Made by a program: the position numbers and the translations under genes. 42,396 bases of DNA from a virus: the IMG/VR virus record IMGVR_UViG_3300035199_000242, positions 1-42,396 of that record; one strand, written 5' to 3'. The notes beneath the pieces are model-generated. The model searched no databases. It was given only the letters and a program-made list of their open reading frames with translations, and was not told the origin of the DNA. Each line of letters begins with the position of its first letter. Within the stretch, counting starts at the first letter, position 1. This document shows, one piece after another, positions 6,863 through 13,351 of the stretch.

Positions 6863-6890
6863 GGCGCGCTGCGGGTGACCGTGGCGCGCC
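6863..6890 (+). other. GC-rich hairpin after the MoxR/VWA operon
   Basis: GGCGCGC (6863-6869) pairs with GCGCGCC (6884-6890) around a 14-nt loop in the gap between the VWA gene and the 82-aa gene. There is no T-run, so it is not a classical terminator. It may act on mRNA processing or readthrough. Confidence 0.5.
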
Positions 6891-6910
6891 GGAAGGAGAG
6901 ACGGAAAGAG

Positions 6911-7159
6911 ATGATAACGATAATCATAGATAGCCTGACGCCGCAAAACGCTGCTGCGCTGTTAGCGGTTCTCGACGATGCCTCGCGAGGTGGCAAGGTA
7001 GATGCGTTCAACGCCAGCGTGGATGAACACGCGCCCAACGCGGATCTGGAGAAACTGGTCGAGGACCAGAGTCGCACGATCACTAAGTTGCGCGAAGAGA
7101 ACCAGCGTCTGCAACTCAGGTTAGCTAACATCCTGTGGGGTGAGGATCTCAATGCGTAA
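6911..7159 (+). CDS. Small coiled-coil protein (82 aa)
   Basis: The ATG at 6911 follows AAGGAGAGACGGAAAGAG. Upstream in-frame starts would overlap the VWA gene, so this start is chosen. The first part (MITIIIDSLTPQNAAALLAVLDD) is a compact helix-strand. Residues about 45-75 form a heptad-type coiled coil (LEKLVEDQSRTITKLREENQRLQLRL). Its end overlaps the next gene by 8 nt. No family is recognised. Confidence 0.65.
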   Translation: MITIIIDSLTPQNAAALLAVLDDASRGGKVDAFNASVDEHAPNADLEKLVEDQSRTITKLREENQRLQLRLANILWGEDLNA

Positions 7160-7412
7160 ACTGATCACCGCACGTATCGGAATAATTCGCACCGCTCGAA
7201 TCACGGGACCACTGCTGGAGCGCATTCGGGTCGCCATTGAAAACGCAGACGATGTGATCGGTGGGGTCGAGGTCGTAGCGCAACATATCCCCGTCACGTT
7301 GGACGAGCGCATAAACGCAAACGAGTCGAAGCGACTCGACGTAATTACGGAGTTGAAGCAGTTGCGAAAAGAGGTTCGCGAGGCAGACAAAAACACGGGG
7401 TTCATCCCCTGA
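7152..7412 (+). CDS. Small helical hypothetical protein (86 aa)
   Basis: The ATG at 7152 has GAGG 6 nt upstream and overlaps the previous stop by 8 nt. A GTG at 7140 is an alternative. The protein is mainly helical and ends in charged helices (KRLDVITELKQLRKEVREAD). With the 82-aa coiled-coil protein it forms a translationally coupled pair that may act together. No family is recognised. Confidence 0.6.
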   Translation: MRKLITARIGIIRTARITGPLLERIRVAIENADDVIGGVEVVAQHIPVTLDERINANESKRLDVITELKQLRKEVREADKNTGFIP

Positions 7413-7425
7413 GAGGAGACAGCAG

Positions 7426-7662
7426 ATGACGCTAGGGAAACATAATACGCGAGGGATCAGCACGGTCGGACGCACTGCGGGGACGATGCCGATGAATGAG
7501 ATGCCACGCGAGAAGCGTCGTGGAATTCCAAGTCCAGGCGAGCGTGCGCGGCGCGTGCTGTCCGAATCCAGACGGGCGCGTGAGCAGAGGGATCGGCGCG
7601 ACGACATCCGCACCGCAATCCACATGATGTACGTGCAGGGACACATCTGGTGGAGACCGTAA
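7426..7662 (+). CDS. Small Arg-rich hypothetical protein (78 aa)
   Basis: This ORF follows GAGAGGAGACAGCAG and lies 13 nt after the 86-aa gene. It is strongly basic (GERARRVLSESRRAREQRDRR), suggesting nucleic-acid or membrane-surface binding, and ends HMMYVQGHIWWRP. An in-frame GGAATTCC motif occurs at 7522. No known domain is seen. The good ribosome binding site supports translation. Confidence 0.55.
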   Translation: MTLGKHNTRGISTVGRTAGTMPMNEMPREKRRGIPSPGERARRVLSESRRAREQRDRRDDIRTAIHMMYVQGHIWWRP

Positions 7663-7673
7663 CGAAGATGGGT

Positions 7674-7702
7674 GGCACGGGTATCGCTACGGTGCCCGTG
7701 CC
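7674..7702 (+). other. Hairpin, possible weak terminator
   Basis: GGCACGGG (7674-7681) pairs perfectly with CCCGTGCC (7695-7702) around a 13-nt loop. A run of seven T follows, but 35 nt downstream, so efficient intrinsic termination is doubtful. It lies right after the 78-aa gene and before promoter P4. Confidence 0.5.
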
Positions 7703-7819
7703 CCTGCGCGGCGAAAAGTGAAAACATGAGTCAAGCGATTTTTTTCCGAACGAGTTTGTTAGCAACGCGGGTCGGGTGCGTGCCCATATCGGCCCGATCC
7801 GCGATTTCCCAAAACCCCG

Positions 7820-7830
7820 TTTGGTATAAT
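7820..7830 (+). promoter_or_regulatory. Extended -10 promoter P4
   Basis: A consensus TATAAT at 7825-7830 is preceded by TTTGG, giving an extended -10 (TGG) context. No good -35 hexamer is visible. The ATG of the next gene is 44 nt downstream, after AAGGAGATACACA. Confidence 0.6.
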
Positions 7831-7873
7831 GGTGGTTCACAAGAGACAAAACCAACCACGAAGGAGATACACA

Positions 7874-8074
7874 ATGGCAACCAAGATGACCAGAACGATC
7901 GAGCGGGAGATGGACGTGCAGGTATGCGGCAAGACCGTCATCGTCGCCCTGGAGTGCGGGGGTGTGATCAGTTTCCGCGAGAAGGGCACGCTCAAAAAGA
8001 ACGCGCCGTTCGTCGGACTCGGTCAGTGCATGAGACTCGCAATCGAAGAGACACGCAAGAGGAACAGACAATGA
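7874..8074 (+). CDS. Small hypothetical protein (66 aa)
   Basis: The ATG at 7874 follows AAGGAGATACACA, about 40 nt after promoter P4. An in-frame ATG at 7829 lies inside the promoter and is rejected. The product has beta-like segments (MDVQVCGKTVIVALECGGVISF) and a basic C-terminus. The stop overlaps, as ATGA, a 9-codon mini-ORF (8071-8100) whose own stop overlaps the methyltransferase GTG. Translation of this gene may therefore be coupled to the methyltransferase. No family is recognised. Confidence 0.65.
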   Translation: MATKMTRTIEREMDVQVCGKTVIVALECGGVISFREKGTLKKNAPFVGLGQCMRLAIEETRKRNRQ

Positions 8075-8096
8075 AGTTACCCAAGAGCATAGGGAA

Positions 8097-8828
8097 GTGA
8101 ATGAGTTGGCACTATTTGCAGGAGCAGGAGGTGGACTCCTCGGAAGTTTGTTGCACGGGTGGCGAACCGTTGCCGCTGTTGAGATCGAAGATTACCCACG
8201 CAGAGTTCTATTGCAACGGCAGGCTGACGGAATCCTACCTAGATTCCCTATCTGGGACGACGTTTGCACCTTCGACGGTAACCCCTGGCGAGGAAAGGTC
8301 GATGTCGTCAGCGGAGGGTTCCCATGCACAGACATTAGCCCAGCACGTTCAAACAATAATGTCTCTGGACGCTTGGACGGACTGGACGGACGTTCTAGTG
8401 GACTTTGGCGAGAGAATCGCCGCATTATCGGAGAGGTTCGGCCTACGTTTACGTGGACCGAAAACGTACCTCTCTTACGCACTCGCGGACTTGTCACCAT
8501 CCTCCAGGATCTTGGACTGTTGGGGTATAATGCGCGATGGGGAGTGCTTGAATCTCGCTGGTTCGGCGCAGATCACACCAGAGCGCGCATGTTTATTGCC
8601 GGAACCCTTGCAGACTCCGACACGACACAACTCAAAAGAGGTAGCGTGTCCTGGCGAATACAGAAGGCATACCCCGACATTGGCGGCACAAGTTGGCGGG
8701 AAGATCAACCCGTGCTGGAACGAACAGCGTATGGGGTGGCCCATCAAATGGACCGACTTGCGGCCATTGGCAATGGTCAAGACCCGCGAGTCTGTGCGCT
8801 CGCATGGGATATGCTCCGACACCCGTAA
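8097..8828 (+). CDS. DNA cytosine-C5 methyltransferase 1
   Basis: This 243-aa protein begins with motif I (LALFAGAGGG) only four residues from the start, has the catalytic loop GGFPCTDIS with nucleophile C77, a motif VI-like TWTENV, a motif VIII-like RARMFIAG, and motif X (RLAAIGNGQDP) near the end. It would methylate C5 of cytosine using S-adenosylmethionine, presumably to protect phage DNA from host restriction. It starts at GTG. The product MNELALFAGAGGG matches the usual N-terminus of these small phage enzymes. AGGGA (8091-8095) lies too close to this GTG and is better placed for the ATG at 8101 in the +1 frame. The whole gene is overlapped by that second long ORF. Confidence 0.88.
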   Translation: MNELALFAGAGGGLLGSLLHGWRTVAAVEIEDYPRRVLLQRQADGILPRFPIWDDVCTFDGNPWRGKVDVVSGGFPCTDISPARSNNNVSGRLDGLDGRSSGLWRENRRIIGEVRPTFTWTENVPLLRTRGLVTILQDLGLLGYNARWGVLESRWFGADHTRARMFIAGTLADSDTTQLKRGSVSWRIQKAYPDIGGTSWREDQPVLERTAYGVAHQMDRLAAIGNGQDPRVCALAWDMLRHP

Positions 8829-8886
8829 AACAACCACAAGTAACCCGCAAGAAAATGCCCGAAACAAAGGAGACGACAATGGTTGA
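8101..8886 (+). CDS. Overprinted +1-frame ORF on methyltransferase 1
   Basis: A 261-codon ORF in the +1 frame covers nearly the whole methyltransferase gene and runs 58 nt past its stop, into the next gene. Its ATG at 8101 has AGGGA 5 nt upstream. An internal ATG at 8302 has AGGAAAGG just upstream. Notable segments are ESYLDSLSGTTF, SAEGSHAQTLAQ, CWGIMRDGECL, LLPEPLQTPT and NPCWNEQRMGWPIKWTDLRPL. These resemble segments I recall from proteins annotated beside phage Dcm genes (SHART, WGMMRDGE, LPTPT, LMGWPxGWTDL). Function is unknown. Part of the similarity could be a by-product of the conserved methyltransferase frame. Confidence 0.5.
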   Translation: MSWHYLQEQEVDSSEVCCTGGEPLPLLRSKITHAEFYCNGRLTESYLDSLSGTTFAPSTVTPGEERSMSSAEGSHAQTLAQHVQTIMSLDAWTDWTDVLVDFGERIAALSERFGLRLRGPKTYLSYALADLSPSSRILDCWGIMRDGECLNLAGSAQITPERACLLPEPLQTPTRHNSKEVACPGEYRRHTPTLAAQVGGKINPCWNEQRMGWPIKWTDLRPLAMVKTRESVRSHGICSDTRKTTTSNPQENARNKGDDNG

Positions 8887-9262
8887 GACACAACAAGAGT
8901 TATTGCTCAAGGCAGCGAAGGATACAGAGGTCGTGCGCGGTCGTGCGCTCGCCGAGGATCTGCTCGGAGACCTGACCACGAACGGTTGCGGACAATGGGT
9001 TACCCGTGCGGAGTTGCGTATGTTGGGCTGGAGCGAGCGGGACATCCGTCAGGCGCGCCAGTACAGCAACGGCAGGATCATCTTCGGGCAGCGAGGGTAT
9101 CGCGCAGCGTGGGCAGCGGAGATCAGCGAGATCGAAGCGTGCGCCCGTGACCTGCGTGCCCGTGCCGACAAAATGATCACGGCAAGCAACGAGGTCTACT
9201 CGATGGTTCACATCCAGAAACACAATCGCGAACAGGAAACAAACAAAGGAGAGAGACAATGA
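8879..9262 (+). CDS. Winged-helix-like hypothetical protein (127 aa)
   Basis: The ATG at 8879 follows AAAGGAGACGACA and is preferred to in-frame starts inside the methyltransferase. The middle, TRAELRMLGWSERDIRQARQYSNGRIIFGQRGYR, looks like a helix-turn-helix with a small wing, followed by a helical C-terminus. Phage replication/recombination blocks often carry such small proteins upstream of the annealing protein, as here: the stop overlaps the next gene's ATG by 4 nt. DNA binding is likely but not proven, and no specific family is assigned. Confidence 0.65.
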   Translation: MVETQQELLLKAAKDTEVVRGRALAEDLLGDLTTNGCGQWVTRAELRMLGWSERDIRQARQYSNGRIIFGQRGYRAAWAAEISEIEACARDLRARADKMITASNEVYSMVHIQKHNREQETNKGERQ

Positions 9263-10128
9263 CGAACGAGAACGAGAACGGAAAGAGTGTCGTGCCTGTG
9301 CGGGTTCCGCAGGGCATGGAAATGGAGAGTGCGGTCCAGGCAATGGAACACCGCATCAAAGTCGTGGAGCGCGCACAGTTGCTGATCCAGCAGCGCATCA
9401 ACCCCGTGACCGACATCAAGAAGTTCGGGGACAAATGGCGACGCACGATCAACTTCGCACGCAAGTGCTACCGGATCGTCGGCGGCAACCTGCTGTGGCA
9501 GCGGTTCGGGACCAACCAGTTGCCGTACCTGCGTGAGGAGCGCAGCGACGATGCGGGTGGTTACTATGCGTACACGCACGTATGCACGTGGCAACTGCCG
9601 TGGGGCGAGACGATCGAGGGGTCCAGCATGATCACGTCCCGCGAACCCTTCTTCGGCATCGAGGAGGAAAAGCCGAAGGCATTGAGTGCTGTCGATGAGC
9701 ACGACATCTGTGAGATGGGCAAGAGCGAGGCAATCAAAAACGCAGTCTTCACGGGACTGGGACTCGGCAAGGATGTCGATGCGACGGAACTCCAGCAGTA
9801 CGGAGTCGATGGGTCATCGAGCACAGGTCACAACTTCGACGCAGCACGGGGTGCCCGTGGTGGCAGCGGAGCGACGGATGCCGATGATCAGGCGAAGCGT
9901 GATGCGTGCCGCAATCTCTGCCGACAGTTGATGGACGCAGGGTGGAAACCTGAGAGCGGTGCCGAGATGACAAGTCCCGAAGACGTGCTGAAGGCAGTCA
10001 CTGCCAATCCCGATAAGAATTGGGACGGGTGGGGTTCCTTCAAGCCGCAGAAACTGGGACCGCAGCTAGACCGCATCATCGAGCAGTTGACCAAGATCCT
10101 CGACGATGCGTCGGGACTGCCTGTGTAA
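9259..10128 (+). CDS. Putative single-strand annealing-type recombination protein
   Basis: This 289-aa protein starts after AAAGGAGAGAGACA. It shows the layout of a phage family I associate with Rad52/Erf-like annealing proteins: a first segment (VTDIKKFGDKWRRTINFARKCYRIVGG), a strand-rich part (YYAYTHVCTWQLPWGETIEGSSMITSREPFFG), a helix with the repeated-Ala/Asn pattern (EMGKSEAIKNAVFTGLGLGK), and a Gly-rich linker before a C-terminal helical domain. It lies directly upstream of a Cas4-like nuclease, and annealing protein plus exonuclease is a common phage recombination pair. The assignment rests on pattern and context. A profile search would be needed to fix the superfamily. Confidence 0.5.
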   Translation: MTNENENGKSVVPVRVPQGMEMESAVQAMEHRIKVVERAQLLIQQRINPVTDIKKFGDKWRRTINFARKCYRIVGGNLLWQRFGTNQLPYLREERSDDAGGYYAYTHVCTWQLPWGETIEGSSMITSREPFFGIEEEKPKALSAVDEHDICEMGKSEAIKNAVFTGLGLGKDVDATELQQYGVDGSSSTGHNFDAARGARGGSGATDADDQAKRDACRNLCRQLMDAGWKPESGAEMTSPEDVLKAVTANPDKNWDGWGSFKPQKLGPQLDRIIEQLTKILDDASGLPV

Positions 10129-10170
10129 TATGGCGCAATGCGACCACGGCAAGATGAGTATATGATCTGC

Positions 10171-10199
10171 GTCCCACCCCTTGTGGTGCAAGGTGGGAC
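10171..10199 (+). other. Perfect 8-bp hairpin before the small membrane protein
   Basis: GTCCCACC (10171-10178) pairs with GGTGGGAC (10192-10199) around a 13-nt loop, followed by ATTTATTA. It lies between the annealing protein and the 42-aa membrane protein. It may be a weak terminator or an mRNA stability element. Confidence 0.6.
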
Positions 10200-10215
10200 A
10201 TTTATTAGGAGAAGA

Positions 10216-10344
10216 ATGAAGAAGCTAAACATTGATCAGGAAGGCGAAGATCAGGCGCGCCGGATGGTGACGGTATGGGTACTGACGTTGTTGGTATCAT
10301 GTGCGGTAGGTATAACTTTCGCGATCATTGCTGGAGGATCATGA
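10216..10344 (+). CDS. Small single-pass membrane protein (42 aa)
   Basis: The ATG at 10216 follows TTAGGAGAAGA. The product has a charged cytoplasmic start (MKKLNIDQEGEDQARRM) and one hydrophobic helix (VTVWVLTLLVSCAVGITFAI), ending in AGGS. Its stop overlaps the nuclease start as ATGA, so the two are translationally coupled. Short single-pass proteins are common phage accessory products. The role is unknown. Confidence 0.7.
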   Translation: MKKLNIDQEGEDQARRMVTVWVLTLLVSCAVGITFAIIAGGS

Positions 10345-11441
10345 CAATGACTGAAAACCTTCCCGACATACCCGCTGCCTGTGACGCGCACTTCGACGCG
10401 AAGCGTTCGACACGTGCGGCGCGAAGCGTCCACGCATCCAACATCGGGCACCCGTGCGAGCGGTCGCTCGTCTACGACCAGTTGCTCGTCGGCAAGAAAC
10501 CGAGCGTTTACCTGCAACGGATCTTCCACGCTGGCGAACTGTATCATCGCAACATCGTTAAACTCCTGATGGAGGTTTACGAGGACACCGATGTCGAGGT
10601 GCTGCTGCAAGAGGACGAGATGCCCTCGAACCCGTATGGGATCGGCGGCAGGATTGACATCTCCATCTCGTACTACGTTGACGGCACCCGCGTTCGTGTC
10701 CCCATCGAGATCAAGTCCTGCAACCCGTTTGTCTTCGCACGGCTCAAGACGCTCGACGACATCAAGAACTCTCCGATGGTTCACACCCGCAAATGGCCCG
10801 ATCAACTTTTGACCTACCTGGAGTTGAAGGACATCGACGTTGGTCTGCTGCTGTTGGTGGACAAGAGCAGTTTTGAGATCCGCACAATCGTCGTCAGGCG
10901 CAAGGGACACAAGGGGCACATCAAGGCATTGCTTTCCAAAGCAAAGCGCGTCACGGCTCTTGTGGGTGCCCTCCAGAAGCGAATCTATGCCAGTGAGTCA
11001 CGGACGAAGGGACTGGAGTCGATCGAGGGTGATCTGCCAGAGAGGATCAAGTACACGCAGGCGATTTGCGGCAGGTGCGACCACAAGGACCGTTGTGTGC
11101 CCGACCTCCTGGAGAAGGGATTCATCGAGCACCGCATGTGGGATGTCGAACTCGAAGCGTGGGTCATGATGCGGGAGAAGGCGCAGGAGTCTCGCGACAC
11201 GTGGGAGGAAGCAGACAAGAGGATCAAGGGACACTGCAAGAGCGTTCTCGAAGAAGCAGGCGACGAGGTCGGTCACGGGGACGAGCGCGTGATCATGCTC
11301 GACGATTATTCGATCACCGTCAAGCGATCCAGCGGTGCGACCTACGACATCCCTGCCAAGATCAAGGAGAAGTACAAGCGCACGACCGAACGGACGCTGG
11401 TCAAGATCGTGAAAAACGGCGAAGAAGACAAGGACGCTTGA
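10341..11441 (+). CDS. Cas4/RecB-like PD-(D/E)XK exonuclease with Fe-S cysteines
   Basis: This 366-aa nuclease shows the Cas4-type arrangement: C39 near the N-terminus (IGHPCERSLVYDQL), H63 (IFHAGE), D106 (GGRIDIS), E123 and K125 (PIEIKSC), Q155 (PDQLLTYL), and a C-terminal cysteine triplet C243, C246, C252 (CGRCDHKDRC) that with C39 would bind a [4Fe-4S] cluster. The enzyme would resect DNA ends and supply single strands for the annealing protein encoded just upstream. The ATG follows GGAGGATC and overlaps the previous stop. A helical C-terminal extension of about 100 residues follows the cysteines. Promoter P5 lies at its stop codon. Confidence 0.85.
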   Translation: MTMTENLPDIPAACDAHFDAKRSTRAARSVHASNIGHPCERSLVYDQLLVGKKPSVYLQRIFHAGELYHRNIVKLLMEVYEDTDVEVLLQEDEMPSNPYGIGGRIDISISYYVDGTRVRVPIEIKSCNPFVFARLKTLDDIKNSPMVHTRKWPDQLLTYLELKDIDVGLLLLVDKSSFEIRTIVVRRKGHKGHIKALLSKAKRVTALVGALQKRIYASESRTKGLESIEGDLPERIKYTQAICGRCDHKDRCVPDLLEKGFIEHRMWDVELEAWVMMREKAQESRDTWEEADKRIKGHCKSVLEEAGDEVGHGDERVIMLDDYSITVKRSSGATYDIPAKIKEKYKRTTERTLVKIVKNGEEDKDA

Positions 11442-11467
11442 CTGCGGATAACAGGGTTGTGTATAAC
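11438..11467 (+). promoter_or_regulatory. Sigma70-like promoter P5
   Basis: TTGACT (11438-11443), overlapping the nuclease stop codon, and TATAAC (11462-11467) have an 18-nt spacer. It precedes a 200-nt stretch with no convincing gene and then the small membrane protein/glycosyltransferase cassette, which would give that cassette its own promoter. Confidence 0.6.
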
Positions 11468-11581
11468 AAGAATTTCATGCGCGCATTCCGCTATGGGTCG
11501 CCTCTGCGAAAGCACGGGCAAGAGGGCATCGTGTGTCGCTCTCTAGTCTCACCCTACCGTGGGGTGCGCGCTTTACTTTAT

Positions 11582-11615
11582 GAGAGACGATGACCACCCG
11601 AAAGAAAGCGATCAA
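11582..11615. repeat. 34-bp direct repeat, left copy
   Basis: Matches 12854-12887 at 33 of 34 positions (difference G11608 versus C12880). The right copy contains the start region of the DUF1064-like gene (MTTRKK). The left copy therefore holds a relic of the same start, which opens an 18-codon ORF (11590-11646). Confidence 0.9.
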
Positions 11616-11646
11616 TACAATGGATGACATTCTGGAGCAGACATGA
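11590..11646 (+). pseudogene. Relic of the DUF1064-like gene start (18 codons)
   Basis: ATG at 11590 encodes MTTRKKAINTMDDILEQT and then a stop. The first six residues equal those of the nuclease gene at 12862, and the surrounding 34 bp are duplicated. The tail after AI has no counterpart in the intact gene. It is best read as a leftover of duplication at an insertion boundary, not a functional gene. Its last bases supply the GGAG site and overlap the ATG of the next small ORF. Confidence 0.55.
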
Positions 11647-11753
11647 TGGAAGACCCTTATACATGGAAGGATTATGTGCGATGGATAATCGCGTTCATCC
11701 TATGGACCGCTCCGATATGGGCATGGTCGTGGGTATTTCGGGGTAAAGTATGA
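11643..11753 (+). CDS. Small membrane protein upstream of glycosyltransferase (36 aa)
   Basis: This 36-residue ORF begins MMEDPYTWKDYVRW and continues into a Trp-rich hydrophobic helix (IIAFILWTAPIWAWSWVF) ending in RGKV. GGAG lies 5 nt before the ATG, and its stop overlaps the glycosyltransferase ATG (ATGA). The one-helix topology and the coupling suggest it could be a membrane partner of the glycosyltransferase. That is inference only. Confidence 0.6.
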   Translation: MMEDPYTWKDYVRWIIAFILWTAPIWAWSWVFRGKV

Positions 11754-12865
11754 AGAAGATTGTGCATGTTAAGTTCGGGGTGTCGGTTGGGTATCCACGT
11801 GGTGGGGTAGTTCGCGATTTGTACGCGATGGCGCATGGTGCGTCTCCGCATCTCAACGCTTTCCACTCGTTCTATGATACGGTTGAATGGTTCAAGGAAA
11901 TGGATATGGACGTTGAGGGTTACGACACATTCCAGCGTCCACGACGGGCGCAATGGGTCCAGTTGATACGTGCCATGACTCGCGCTCGCCCCAGCGTGGA
12001 CCCGTTTGTCGCTCCTGATGTGGTTGCCGCGAGAAACCATTTTCCGTGGGACTTGGTTCCCGCCGCGAGATTGGCGAGGCACCATCAGGTTCCACTCGTC
12101 ACTTGGATACATTCCGGCCCTCTGGCGCGTCTGGGCGCGGTCCAGGCACATCGCTTCCCCATCATCGCATCGCTTCGTCTAATTGGATTGGTCATGGCAA
12201 TTAAGAGGTCCGACGCTATCGCCATCGTTGGGGCGCATACTGCGGACACCATCCGTCGCGTTGCTGATAAGTTTAACGGGGGCAAGTGTCCCCGAATCTA
12301 CGTCTGCCCAAACGGGTTCGACTATCAAGCCGCTGAACAGGCGCGCACATTTGACCCACCCGAAGATGATCGTCGCTTCGTCGGATACGTCGGGCAGGCA
12401 ATCAGCGAAAAGGGGTTTGGGAAACTCAAGCAAGCCTTCAACTTGGTTTCGTTCCGAAATCCATCTGCACGACTTCGGATCATCGGGCACGGGTTCGGGG
12501 GGCAAGGAGTTTGGGGGAATCACAAGGCAGGGCAAATGGACCCCACTGATCCTGTAGCTATGATGCGCGAAATCCGGCGATGTACTATCATGGTCAACCT
12601 GTCGCCAGATGAAACATTCGGATCGTCTGTACTAGAATCGACCGCTGCGGGACGATGCACGATCACGCGGGATATTCCAGCGTTCCGAAACATGGCCGGA
12701 ACGATCAGGATCACGGGGTCCGTCGAAGATTATGCGGGTGCGATTCTGGGCGCGCTGGATCGCCCTCCTGTATGCCCTGATTTGGAAGACCTTAGACCTA
12801 TGTCTTGGGACCGCGTTCTGAAGAATGAAGTCGATATGTATTCCGATCTTTGCGAGAGACGATGA
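11750..12865 (+). CDS. GT4-type (GT-B fold) glycosyltransferase
   Basis: This 371-aa protein has the GT-B pattern. The N-terminal Rossmann half includes PRGGVVRDLYAMAHG and a central IVCPNG-like element (YVCPNGFD). The C-terminal half includes YVGQAISEKGFGKL and the nucleotide-sugar motif DETFGSSVLESTAAG, an E-x7-E arrangement typical of family GT4. It would transfer a sugar from a nucleotide donor. In phages the acceptor may be DNA, virion protein or host surface glycan, and nothing in the sequence decides. It interrupts an otherwise nucleic-acid-processing operon, is bracketed by a 34-bp direct repeat, and its stop overlaps the next ATG. Confidence 0.85.
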   Translation: MKKIVHVKFGVSVGYPRGGVVRDLYAMAHGASPHLNAFHSFYDTVEWFKEMDMDVEGYDTFQRPRRAQWVQLIRAMTRARPSVDPFVAPDVVAARNHFPWDLVPAARLARHHQVPLVTWIHSGPLARLGAVQAHRFPIIASLRLIGLVMAIKRSDAIAIVGAHTADTIRRVADKFNGGKCPRIYVCPNGFDYQAAEQARTFDPPEDDRRFVGYVGQAISEKGFGKLKQAFNLVSFRNPSARLRIIGHGFGGQGVWGNHKAGQMDPTDPVAMMREIRRCTIMVNLSPDETFGSSVLESTAAGRCTITRDIPAFRNMAGTIRITGSVEDYAGAILGALDRPPVCPDLEDLRPMSWDRVLKNEVDMYSDLCERR

Positions 12866-12887
12866 CCACCCGAAAGAAACCGATCAA
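12854..12887. repeat. 34-bp direct repeat, right copy
   Basis: Right copy of the repeat at 11582-11615, 1272 bp apart. It covers the last codons of the glycosyltransferase and the first codons of the DUF1064-like gene. Confidence 0.9.
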
Positions 12888-13278
12888 GCGGTCGCCGCTG
12901 AAGCGCAGGAACAAGTTCGGCGCGAAACCTGTGTACGACATCGACGGGCAACGCTGCCACGACTCGCAGGGTGAGGCGAGGTACTGGGCGCACCTTGAGA
13001 TGCTGGAGCGCGGCAAGGTCATCTCCGACTTGATCCATCAACCGCTAGTGCTCCTGATCGAGGACTACCCCCCGATCTCATGGAGGCTAGACGCATCGTT
13101 CGTCGAGGAGGGGCGCGTCGTCTATGTAGACTATAAGCCGCGACCCATCACGGGGCGCGAGGTGCTACTGATTCGCCTGTGGCGGCACTTTGCCCCGTCC
13201 ATTTTGCGGATCATCGCAGAACCGACACGCGGACGCTTCACGGTGCGCCGCACCATCGTTCCCAACGCATTGCAATGA
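12862..13278 (+). CDS. DUF1064-like PD-(D/E)XK nuclease
   Basis: This 138-aa protein has the DUF1064 pattern: a basic N-terminus, NKFGAKPVYDIDG, the helix SQGEARYWAHLEMLERGKVISDL with its acidic residue, a glutamine segment (HQPLVLL), and the catalytic-type strand RLDASFVEEGRVVYVDYKP carrying D and D-x-K. This is a small PD-(D/E)XK nuclease family of phages, possibly a Holliday-junction or structure-specific endonuclease. The ATG at 12862 overlaps the glycosyltransferase stop and is chosen because the duplicated copy at 11590 shares exactly this start. It ends the operon. A hairpin and promoter P6 follow. Confidence 0.7.
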   Translation: MTTRKKPIKRSPLKRRNKFGAKPVYDIDGQRCHDSQGEARYWAHLEMLERGKVISDLIHQPLVLLIEDYPPISWRLDASFVEEGRVVYVDYKPRPITGREVLLIRLWRHFAPSILRIIAEPTRGRFTVRRTIVPNALQ

Positions 13279-13306
13279 AGGGGTCTATATGCGCCTGTAA
13301 GCGACG

Positions 13307-13351
13307 ATCGTTCTGACGCGACCCATATCCCTCGTGACGGGAAAGAACGAT
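13307..13351 (+). other. Inverted repeat around promoter P6
   Basis: ATCGTTCT (13307-13314) pairs exactly with AGAACGAT (13344-13351) across 29 nt. The right arm lies inside the spacer of promoter P6. It could be an operator half-site pair or a long-loop hairpin ending the preceding transcript. Confidence 0.5.

Noticed and set aside
7672-8100. 142-codon plus-strand ORF spanning promoter P4 and the 66-aa gene
   Set aside because: It reads through the promoter region in another frame, and the 66-aa frame has the ribosome binding site.
11478-11593. 38-codon ORF between promoter P5 and the left 34-bp repeat
   Set aside because: Poor start signal and no recognisable features. The 11442-11589 stretch is treated as non-coding apart from promoter P5.
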